A stretch of 8,250 nucleotides of DNA from Anaerolineae bacterium CG2_30_64_16 (GTDB lineage: Bacteria > Chloroflexota > Anaerolineae > CG2-30-64-16): positions 1 through 8,250 of the forward strand of contig MNXL01000210.1 of NCBI GenBank assembly GCA_001871755.1, written 5' to 3'. Both the position numbers and the translations under genes were made by a program. Below are positions 1-4,768 of this stretch, one piece after another; the first letter of the stretch is position 1, and each line of letters starts with the position of its first letter. The notes under the pieces are model-generated. The model made no database searches. It was given only the letters and a program-made list of their open reading frames with translations, and had not been told where the DNA came from.

Positions 1-50
1 TTTCCCTCTTCGACTGGCGATTCGTGTCGTTCCGATCCACTCATCCCACC

Positions 51-122
51 GATCCGCATTCCTATCCGTCAATCCTGCCGATCCGCATTCCTATCCGTCA
101 ATCCCGCCCATCCGCTGTCATT
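51..122. repeat. Tandem short-repeat array upstream of the GxxExxR gene
   Basis: A 29-bp unit occurs twice head to tail (51-79 and 80-108) with one mismatch (T76 versus C105). A truncated further unit beginning ATCCGC follows at 110. Each unit is itself built from two ATCCG-starting subunits, and the preceding bases (34-50, GATCCACTCATCCCACC) look like a decayed copy. The array ends just before the Shine-Dalgarno of the next gene. Its last part, reading CCCATCCGCTGTC, closely matches the end of the array at 957-1010. No spacers of constant length are present, so it is not a CRISPR. The bases before it (1-50) hold no other recognisable signal. Confidence 0.8.
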
Positions 123-133
123 CGGAGGCTCAC

Positions 134-934
134 ATGACCGACCTGCTGCACAAAAACCTGACCGGCGCCATCATTGGCGTTTATTACGACGTCTACAACA
201 ACACCAGCCACACCTATCCCGAGTACATCTACGAAGGGGCCATGGCCTACGATCTACAAGCACTGAACATGCCATATCAGCGTCAGGCTCAATATGATGT
301 ATTCTACAAAGACAAGAAGGTCGGTGAGCAGCATCTCGACATGTTCTTGGCCGGCGAAGTAGTGGTAGAGTTGAAGGTAGCTCCAGAGCTAACCCGGCTA
401 CACAAAGCACAGGCCATGTCATATCTGAAAGTGACGGACAAGCAAGTAGGCCTGCTGCTGAACTTCGGCGGTTCAGAACCGGAGTTCAAGCGATTGTACT
501 TCGAGGCCCGTCAGCCCCAGAACGACGAAGAAACTTTTCGGCAAGCAATGGCGACAGTACCGGACGGGTATCTAGATCCTGAACTGACTTGGGAAGTCAT
601 CGGTGGCCTATTCGAGGTGCATGGCACGCTAGGGCCAGGTTTCATCTATCGTATTTACGCCAACGCGTGCTATCATGAACTGAAGCTACGCGGGTTGCGG
701 GTGAGAGCCGAGCGGGAAATGCAGGTGATTTACCGGGGCGCGGCCATTGGCGCCATCAAATTCAACCATCTGCGTGTCGAAAACGACCTTCTGGTCTTTC
801 CCGTTGCCATCATGGATGTGAACGACATTCGCCTCAACAACCTGAAAGATTGGATGCGCGTTGAACGGGTACCATTGGGTATCCTGGCAAACTTCTACGC
901 CGAGTCACTCGATCCGATGGTCTTACGCGTGTGA
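134..934 (+). CDS. Two-domain GxxExxR / PD-(D/E)XK-like protein
   Basis: This 266-residue protein looks like two GxxExxR-family (PDDEXK_3) modules in tandem; the family is normally about 125-130 residues. Residues 7-125 form the first copy and keep a nuclease-like core: D69 in HLDMF, then E79 and K81 in VVELK, followed by the typical AQAMSYLKVT and VGLLLNFG segments. Residues 150-260 form the second copy. It keeps the family's N-terminal hallmark (VIGGLFEVHGTLGPGF, 155-170) but has N211 where the Asp should be and FPV in place of ExK, so it is probably catalytically dead. ATG134 is supported by GGAGG at 124-128, five bases upstream. Codon use is clearly less GC-rich than in the neighbouring genes, which suggests acquisition. 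The gene sits between two related repeat arrays. The biological role of GxxExxR proteins is not established; nuclease activity is an inference from the fold family. Confidence 0.85.
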   Translation: MTDLLHKNLTGAIIGVYYDVYNNTSHTYPEYIYEGAMAYDLQALNMPYQRQAQYDVFYKDKKVGEQHLDMFLAGEVVVELKVAPELTRLHKAQAMSYLKVTDKQVGLLLNFGGSEPEFKRLYFEARQPQNDEETFRQAMATVPDGYLDPELTWEVIGGLFEVHGTLGPGFIYRIYANACYHELKLRGLRVRAEREMQVIYRGAAIGAIKFNHLRVENDLLVFPVAIMDVNDIRLNNLKDWMRVERVPLGILANFYAESLDPMVLRV

Positions 935-956
935 GGACAAATCGTGAACCCTACTG

Positions 957-1010
957 ATCAATCCGTAAATCCTGCCCATCAATCCGTAAATCCTGCCCAT
1001 CCGATGTCCT
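957..1010. repeat. Tandem short-repeat array downstream of the GxxExxR gene
   Basis: A 21-bp unit is present in two perfect copies (957-977 and 978-998), followed by a partial copy ATCCGATGTCCT (999-1010) that runs straight into the ATG of the first ABC gene. The core AATCC..AATCCTGCC and the closing CCCATCCG.TGTC are shared with the array at 51-122, so the GxxExxR gene is bracketed by directly oriented related repeats. Confidence 0.8.
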
Positions 1011-2012
1011 ATGATCACTTGTAACAATCTCGTTAAGATCTACAAGGTCGCCGACCTGGAAGTCGTCGCGCTGCAGGGCCTCGATCTGGAGGTGGCTGAG
1101 GGTGAGCTGCTGGGCATCGTCGGCGCGTCCGGCTCCGGCAAGTCCACCCTCCTGAACATCCTGGGCGGGCTGGATCGGCCGTCTGCGGGCCGGGTGACTG
1201 TGGCCGACCAGGACCTGCTGAAACTTTCAGACGCCGCGCTGGATCGTTACCGGCGCACCCAGGTGGGATTTGTCTGGCAGCAACCGGGTCGCAACCTGAT
1301 CTCCTACCTCAGCGTGTGGGCAAACGTCGAACTGCCTATGGCAGTGGCCGGCTTGGGGTTGCGTGAGAAGCGAGAACGCGCGCGCCAGCTATTGGCGCAA
1401 GTAGGCCTGTGGGAGCGGCGCGGGCACCGGCTGGCCGAGCTTTCCGGTGGCGAGCAGCAGCGCGTCGCCATCGCCGTAGCCCTGGCCAACCGCCCACCGC
1501 TGCTCCTGGCCGATGAGCCCACCGGCGAGGTCGATTCGGCCACTGCCCAGGGTCTGTTCGATCTCTTCCGGGAGTTGAATGAGGTCGATGGCCTGACCAC
1601 CGTCATCGTCACCCACGACGCACAGATCACCCGCCAGGTCGACCGCGTTGTCGCCATCCGGGACGGCAAACCCAGCACGGAAACGGTCAGAAGGGAGAGG
1701 AGAGGGCAGGGAGAGGAGAAGGGAGAGAACCTGTGGGCGCCGGACTTTCCTCTCTCCTCTGATTCTCTCTACTCGGAATTCGTTGTGCTCGACTCGGCCG
1801 GCCGGCTGCAAGTGCCGCGAGCGTACCTGGAGCAGTTTGGCATCGGCGACCGGGCCACCCTGGAGATTACCGAGGAGGGCATCCTCATTCGACCCGTGGC
1901 CGGGTGGCAGGCAGTGGCCACGCCACTCCTGCCCGAGCTCGAGGATGCGGAGCCATTGGTCCCCCGCCGCCGCGGGCTGCGTGGGTGGTGGGGGCGTCGG
2001 CGCAAGGATTGA
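1011..2012 (+). CDS. ABC transporter ATP-binding protein with C-terminal AbrB-like module
   Basis: This is an ATPase subunit of the MacB/LolD/FtsE class, which powers export or lipoprotein-release type transporters from the cytoplasmic face. All nucleotide-binding motifs are intact: Walker A GASGSGKST (38-46), Q-loop VWQQ around Q90, signature LSGGEQQR (144-151), Walker B LLLADEPTGEVD (164-175) and H202 of the H-loop. At 333 residues it is about 100 longer than the family norm. After a charged low-complexity linker (224-254), residues 255-296 (EFVVLDSAGRLQVPRAYLEQ and onward) look like a SpoVT/AbrB-type swapped hairpin, followed by a basic tail. ATG1011 gives the expected MITCNNLVKIYK start, but no Shine-Dalgarno precedes it because the repeat array abuts the codon. 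The second ATPase starts 23 bases after the stop, so the two are probably co-transcribed. The substrate is unknown and no permease is in view. Confidence 0.9.
   Translation: MITCNNLVKIYKVADLEVVALQGLDLEVAEGELLGIVGASGSGKSTLLNILGGLDRPSAGRVTVADQDLLKLSDAALDRYRRTQVGFVWQQPGRNLISYLSVWANVELPMAVAGLGLREKRERARQLLAQVGLWERRGHRLAELSGGEQQRVAIAVALANRPPLLLADEPTGEVDSATAQGLFDLFRELNEVDGLTTVIVTHDAQITRQVDRVVAIRDGKPSTETVRRERRGQGEEKGENLWAPDFPLSSDSLYSEFVVLDSAGRLQVPRAYLEQFGIGDRATLEITEEGILIRPVAGWQAVATPLLPELEDAEPLVPRRRGLRGWWGRRRKD
1689..1770. repeat. Purine-rich then pyrimidine-rich mirror tract inside the ABC linker
   Basis: Bases 1689-1729 are all purine except one C (1707). After a 15-base GC-rich gap, bases 1745-1770 are almost all pyrimidine. 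The arms share AGAGGAGAG-type complementarity, for example 1696-1704 against the CTCTCCTCT part of 1745-1760, so an imperfect hairpin or triplex-prone structure is possible. It encodes the charged linker between the ATPase and AbrB-like modules in frame. It may be a small in-frame repeat insertion, but that is inference. Confidence 0.5.
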
Positions 2013-2035
2013 AATGAAATGATCGGGGGCTTTTG

Positions 2036-2716
2036 ATGGCGCAAAGCGAGCCGCTGGTGCGAACCGAGGAACTGTCGCGCGTCTATCGCGTCGGCGAACG
2101 CCAGGTGCGCGCCTTGCAAGGTGTGGACCTGGCAATCTCGCCCGGTGTTTTCGCTGCCGTGGTGGGCCGTTCCGGCTCCGGCAAGACCACGCTGCTCAAC
2201 TGCATCGGCGGGCTGGATCAGCCGACCTCGGGCCGGATCTTTCTGGAAGGACAGGAGGTCACACGCCTCTCGGACCGGGAGCGCACGAACCTGCGCCGCC
2301 GCCACATCGGCTTCGTCTTCCAGTCCTTCGCCCTCCTGCCCACTTTCTCGGCCTGGGAAAATGTAGACCTGGTGCTGCGCATCGCGGGCGTGGCCGCAGG
2401 GGCGCGGCGGAAACGGGTTCAGGCGTGCCTGGCGCTGGTGGGTCTGACCAAATGGGCCGACCACCGGCCTTACGAGATGTCCGGGGGCCAGCAGCAGCGG
2501 GTGGCCATCGCGCGGGCCCTGGCCCTTAACCCGCCTCTCATTCTGGCCGACGAGCCGACCGGGGAGCTGGACAGCGCCACGGGTCGCCAAATCCTGGCCA
2601 TCTTCCGCAAACTCGCCTCGGCCGAGGGGCTCACCGTCATCATAGCGACCCACGACCTCACCGTGAATGAGTATGCCACGGTCACCTACGAGCTGCAGGA
2701 CGGCCAGCTTCGCTGA
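2036..2716 (+). CDS. ABC transporter ATP-binding protein, LolD/MacB/FtsE type
   Basis: A 226-residue ATPase of normal length for the lipoprotein-release/macrolide-export class. Motifs are complete: Walker A GRSGSGKTT (44-52), Q96 in VFQSF, signature MSGGQQQR (148-155), Walker B LILADEPTGELD (168-179) and H206 in ATHD. The start is placed at ATG2036. A TTG codon directly before it (2033) also keeps the frame open but is less likely. A G-rich stretch (GGGGG near 2024-2028) may serve as a weak ribosome site. It lies 23 bases behind the first ATPase in the same direction. Two ATPases side by side suggest a heterodimeric motor or two related transporters whose FtsX-like permease(s) lie elsewhere, probably upstream. 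Downstream is a 306-base region holding the promoter and leader of the next gene. No clear terminator follows the stop codon. Confidence 0.9.
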   Translation: MAQSEPLVRTEELSRVYRVGERQVRALQGVDLAISPGVFAAVVGRSGSGKTTLLNCIGGLDQPTSGRIFLEGQEVTRLSDRERTNLRRRHIGFVFQSFALLPTFSAWENVDLVLRIAGVAAGARRKRVQACLALVGLTKWADHRPYEMSGGQQQRVAIARALALNPPLILADEPTGELDSATGRQILAIFRKLASAEGLTVIIATHDLTVNEYATVTYELQDGQLR

Positions 2717-2789
2717 TAACGCCGTTGAAGTTTCAGCAACACCCGCCGCGAGAATGGTTAGCGCGCCAAAGCGACGGGATATGGGGGCA

Positions 2790-2812
2790 CGGTCGGGAGA
2801 CCAGCCCCAGCA
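2790..2812. repeat. Dispersed 23-bp intergenic motif, copy 1
   Basis: This stretch (starting CGGTCGGGAGACC) matches positions 6947-6969 with only two mismatches. It contains the short palindrome GGTC-GGGA-GACC. It lies in the gap after the ABC genes and before the promoter of the peptidase operon. Two copies in 8 kb, both intergenic, suggest a genome-wide REP-like family. Confidence 0.5.
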
Positions 2813-2855
2813 CTTTGACGCGCCAACCGAGAATGCAACGCCTCTGAGCGGACCA

Positions 2856-2884
2856 TTGACAGACGGGGCGAGTTGTCGTATACT
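2856..2884 (+). promoter_or_regulatory. Near-consensus sigma70 promoter of the M4 peptidase operon
   Basis: The -35 hexamer TTGACA (2856-2861) is perfect. After a 17-base spacer comes TATACT (2879-2884), five of six to the -10 consensus. Transcription would start near 2891. A second TATACT at 2975-2980 lacks a convincing -35. Confidence 0.7.
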
Positions 2885-2910
2885 CGCCACGGTCATAAGG
2901 TGAGGTTGTC

Positions 2911-2942
2911 CGATGCTGTGCATCGAGACGATGCCCGCATCG
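2911..2942. repeat. Twin CGATGC/GCATCG palindromes in the peptidase leader
   Basis: Two consecutive stem-loops share the same arms: CGATGC-tgt-GCATCG (2911-2925) and CGATGC-cc-GCATCG (2929-2942). An additional GCATC follows at 2943-2947. They lie just downstream of the predicted transcription start and overlap the first codons of the possible upstream ORF. They could be a paired operator for a dimeric regulator or RNA hairpins that control translation; the sequence cannot decide between these. Confidence 0.5.
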
Positions 2943-3026
2943 GCATCACCGTGTCACCGTGTCACCGTGTCAAGTATACTATATGGGTGGGTCCGTAGCG
3001 AGCTCAAAAAGGAGGCGCTCAGATGA
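2913..3026 (+). CDS. Possible 37-residue leader peptide (uORF) overlapping the peptidase start
   Basis: ATG2913 opens a 37-codon frame whose TGA (3024-3026) overlaps the peptidase ATG (3023-3025) as ATGA, the classic geometry of translational coupling. An AGGTGA sequence at 2898-2903, within AAGGTGAGG, is a good ribosome site nine bases before the ATG. The frame begins about 22 bases after the predicted transcription start. The peptide starts MLCIETMPASASPCH and ends SELKKEALR; the centre is mildly hydrophobic (VSSILYGW), and I recognise no family. Its first codons lie within the twin palindromes, and codons further on cover the octamer repeats, so composition gives no independent support for coding. 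It may be a true small protein, a leader that tunes the protease, or chance. Confidence 0.4.
   Translation: MLCIETMPASASPCHRVTVSSILYGWVRSELKKEALR
2948..2971. repeat. Triple 8-bp tandem repeat in the peptidase leader
   Basis: ACCGTGTC occurs three times head to tail without mismatch, immediately before AAGTATACTATATGG. Its position in the 5' leader suggests either a slippage-prone microsatellite or an iteron-like binding site. A change of one unit would shift the frame of the overlapping upstream ORF. Confidence 0.7.
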
Positions 3027-4282
3027 CTGTCTCAACGGCAGGTATGCGCTCGGCAGGTATGCGCCCGGCAGGTATGCGCCCGGCAGGTATGCGCCCGGCA
3101 TATATGCGCTCGGCATGTATGCCGCAGCATCATGTCCACTGTTTCATCCCCCCGCACATGTTGAAGGAAATCGCCGAACGCGGCAGCCCGGCCCAGCGCG
3201 ACCGGGCCTTGAAAACGTTGTTGGTGTCGGAGCAGTTGCGCGGCCAGCGCGAGGCGCTGACCGGGCTTCCCGGCCTGGCGACCCGCGCGCTGGCGGTTGG
3301 CAAGCAGCGTAACGTTTACGACGCGGAAAACGGTTCGACCCTGCCCGGCCGGCTCGTCCGGGCCGAGGACGCGGCCGCCACGGGTGACCTTGCCGTGGAC
3401 GAGGCCTACGATGGGTCCGGCGCGACTTACGATCTGTATCATGACGTATACGAGCGCAACTCCATCGACAACGCGGGCATGCGCCTGGATTCCAGCGTCC
3501 ACTACCAGCAGGGCTACGACAACGCCTTCTGGGACGGCCAACAGATGGTCTACGGGGACGGCGACGAAGACCTGCCCGAGACCGAGCGCCTGTTCAACCG
3601 CTTCACCATCGCCCTGGACATCATCGCCCACGAGCTGACCCACGGGGTAACCCAGTACGAGGCGAAGCTGGCGTATTGGGACCAATCCGGCGCGCTCAAC
3701 GAGTCGATCTCCGACGTGTTCGGCTCGTTGGTCAGGCAGCGGGCCCTGGGCCAGACCGCGGCTGAGGCCGACTGGATCATCGGTGCAGGCCTGTTCACCC
3801 CGCGCGTCAACGGCGTGGGCATCCGGTCGATGAAGGCGCCGGGCACGGCCTATGACGATCCCGTGCTGGGCAAGGACCCGCAGCCGGCCCACATGCGGGA
3901 CTACAAACAGGTGGATTACGATAACGGCGGCGTCCACATCAACTCCGGCATCCCCAACCACGCGTTCTATGTAGTGGCGCGGGAGCTCGGCGGCAACGCC
4001 TGGGAGAAGGCCGGCCGCATCTGGTACGTCGCGCTGCGGGACCGCCTGGAGGCGCGATCCGATTTCGCGGCCGCCGCGCGGATCACGCATTCGTTGGCCG
4101 GCGAGCTGTTCGGCGCGGGCAGCCTGGAGCAGCAGGCCGTGCGGACAGGCTGGACCGAGGTGGGGATCAGCGTGGAGGGTGGCGACACCGGGAACGGCAA
4201 AGCGGGTTGCCTGGGAGCGCCGGCCGCCGCGCTGGCGACCCTGCTCTGGCCCCTGGGCGGCCCCAGGGGCCAGGTGGGTTGA
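3023..4282 (+). CDS. Protealysin-like M4 family zinc metallopeptidase
   Basis: A thermolysin-fold neutral protease. The zinc site is intact: HELTH (203-207) supplies two His ligands and the catalytic Glu, GALNESISDVFG (223-234) supplies the third ligand E227, and GGVHINSGIPNHAFY (302-316) supplies the catalytic H305. Residues 38-70 (VHCFIPPHMLKEIAERG and onward) match the short protealysin-type propeptide with its PPHxL motif. There is no signal peptide, as in protealysins, which mature in the cytoplasm before any release. ATG3023 has a strong AAAAAGGAGG seven bases upstream. This adds residues 1-32, made of a GMRPA-like repeat, before the family's usual start near M33 (ATG3119). Residues 386-419 form a low-complexity tail without a clear domain. 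The emfourin-like inhibitor gene follows four bases after the stop. Family assignment is certain; the substrate is unknown. Confidence 0.95.
   Translation: MTVSTAGMRSAGMRPAGMRPAGMRPAYMRSACMPQHHVHCFIPPHMLKEIAERGSPAQRDRALKTLLVSEQLRGQREALTGLPGLATRALAVGKQRNVYDAENGSTLPGRLVRAEDAAATGDLAVDEAYDGSGATYDLYHDVYERNSIDNAGMRLDSSVHYQQGYDNAFWDGQQMVYGDGDEDLPETERLFNRFTIALDIIAHELTHGVTQYEAKLAYWDQSGALNESISDVFGSLVRQRALGQTAAEADWIIGAGLFTPRVNGVGIRSMKAPGTAYDDPVLGKDPQPAHMRDYKQVDYDNGGVHINSGIPNHAFYVVARELGGNAWEKAGRIWYVALRDRLEARSDFAAAARITHSLAGELFGAGSLEQQAVRTGWTEVGISVEGGDTGNGKAGCLGAPAAALATLLWPLGGPRGQVG
3036..3125 (+). repeat. 15-bp minisatellite, six units, at the 5' end of the peptidase gene
   Basis: Six consecutive 15-bp units of CGGCAGGTATGCGCC type fill 3036-3125: units 2-4 are identical, unit 1 differs at one base, and units 5-6 are diverged. 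Because 15 is divisible by three the frame is kept; the product reads roughly (AGMRP)n. Every unit carries an in-frame ATG (3044, 3059, 3074, 3089, 3104, 3119), the last of which is the start expected from the family. Confidence 0.9.
4246..4273 (+). promoter_or_regulatory. Perfect 12-bp GC-rich hairpin at the protease/inhibitor junction
   Basis: CTGGCCCCTGGG (4246-4257) and CCCAGGGGCCAG (4262-4273) are exact reverse complements around a four-base loop. The hairpin ends seven bases before the peptidase stop, and its 3' arm overlaps the start of the AGGTGGG ribosome site of the inhibitor gene. No T-run follows, so it is not a simple terminator. It could limit inhibitor translation until ribosomes finish the protease gene, or stabilise or process the mRNA. 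Confidence 0.65.
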
Positions 4283-4286
4283 CCCG

Positions 4287-4586
4287 ATGCGGATCGAGTT
4301 CGAGCGCTTCGGCGGCTTCGCGGGGATGCGCTTGCGGGCCACGGTGCAGACCGAAACGCTGCCCGCGGCGCAGGCTCAGGAGATCGAGGCACTGGTCGTC
4401 GCGGCCGATTTCTTCGACGTGCCGCCGAACCTGTCCGCGCCACAGCCAGCCGCGGACAGGTTCCAATACGAGGTCACCGTGACGGATGGGGAGCGGTGTC
4501 ACACCGTGCGCGCCGATGAGACGGCCGTTCCCGTCACTCTTCAGCCGTTATTGCGCCGGCTGACCCGTATGGCGACCCGGAATTAG
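4287..4586 (+). CDS. Emfourin-like inhibitor of M4 peptidase
   Basis: This 99-residue protein matches the emfourin (protealysin-associated inhibitor) family, which binds the active-site cleft of M4 proteases and protects the cytoplasm. Visible hallmarks are the N-terminal strand MRIEFERFGGFAGMRLRATV (1-20), the helix ending EALVVAADFFDVPP (34-47), the FQYEVTVTDGERCHTVRADE strands (59-78) and the PLLRRLTRMA helix (87-96). The family N-terminus fixes the start at ATG4287, with AGGTGGG (4272-4278) as ribosome site; an upstream in-frame ATG at 4179 would run back inside the peptidase gene and is unlikely. The four-base gap to the peptidase implies one mRNA and coupled translation. The loop between residues 47 and 59 is encoded by a perfect inverted repeat. 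Function is inferred from family and gene order. Confidence 0.88.
   Translation: MRIEFERFGGFAGMRLRATVQTETLPAAQAQEIEALVVAADFFDVPPNLSAPQPAADRFQYEVTVTDGERCHTVRADETAVPVTLQPLLRRLTRMATRN
4427..4463. repeat. Perfect 13-bp inverted repeat inside the inhibitor gene
   Basis: GAACCTGTCCGCG (4427-4439) and CGCGGACAGGTTC (4451-4463) are exact reverse complements with an 11-base loop. The sequence encodes the variable loop (about residues 47-59) of the emfourin-like protein. It may form a strong mRNA hairpin or be the footprint of a small palindromic insertion. Confidence 0.7.
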
Positions 4587-4614
4587 GGCGTGGGTGAAAG
4601 GTGGCATCGCGGTA

Positions 4615-4630
4615 GCCCCGTTGACGGGGC
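4615..4630 (+). terminator. Hairpin after the inhibitor gene, weak terminator candidate
   Basis: GCCCCG-TTGA-CGGGGC is a perfect six-bp stem with a tetraloop, 28 bases after the inhibitor stop. It is followed by GCTGTTTGGT and, further on, TTTTT at 4651-4655. The T-run is poor and displaced, so termination here is possible but not well supported. It may equally be part of a palindromic intergenic repeat. Confidence 0.3.
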
Positions 4631-4675
4631 GCTGTTTGGTAGCCCGGCGATTTTTGAATAGCTATTCCGGTTATC

Positions 4676-4762
4676 CGTCATTCCCGCGAAGGCGGGACGT
4701 CATTCCCGCGAAAGCGGGAACCAGGCTGTGGCAACTGGACACCCGCTTGCGCGGGTGTGACG
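4676..4762. repeat. REP/MITE-like element with CGTCATTCCCGCGAA-type ends
   Basis: A 22-bp unit starting CGTCATTCCCGCGAA occurs twice in tandem (4676-4697, 4698-4719; one mismatch). Each contains a CCCGC/GCGGG palindrome. A third, inverted relative closes the element: ACACCCGC-ttgc-GCGGGTGT (4739-4758) followed by GACG. The outer ends therefore form imperfect terminal inverted repeats. The ATTCCC-N8-GGGAA core resembles the widespread dRS3-like/REP repeats known from Neisseria and many other bacteria. It ends seven bases from the stop codon of the minus-strand gene and could also act as a bidirectional terminator between convergent genes. Confidence 0.75.
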
Positions 4763-4768
4763 CGTCGA

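Noticed and set aside
51..1010. CRISPR array candidate
   Set aside because: Repeats are head to tail without unique spacers, only two to three units each, and no cas genes are present.
1769..2923. 384-codon open frame on the minus strand
   Set aside because: It is antisense to the second ABC ATPase, with no recognisable domain.
2975..2980. Second TATACT as an alternative -10 for the peptidase
   Set aside because: No -35-like hexamer at 16-18 bases upstream; the sequence there is the ACCGTGTC repeat.
2959..3312. Open frame rich in GRYAPGRYAP repeats on the plus strand
   Set aside because: It is the shifted reading of the 15-bp minisatellite, and all frames stay open because the unit length is a multiple of three.
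4179..4286. Longer N-terminus for the emfourin-like protein (start at 4179)
   Set aside because: It would overlap the peptidase gene by about 100 bases and add an Arg/Pro-rich stretch absent from the family; the family N-terminus begins at ATG4287.
3032..4342. 436-codon open frame on the minus strand
   Set aside because: It lies wholly opposite the M4 peptidase, whose motifs are unambiguous; the translation is Arg/Gly/Val-rich without domains, typical of antisense frames in GC-rich genes.
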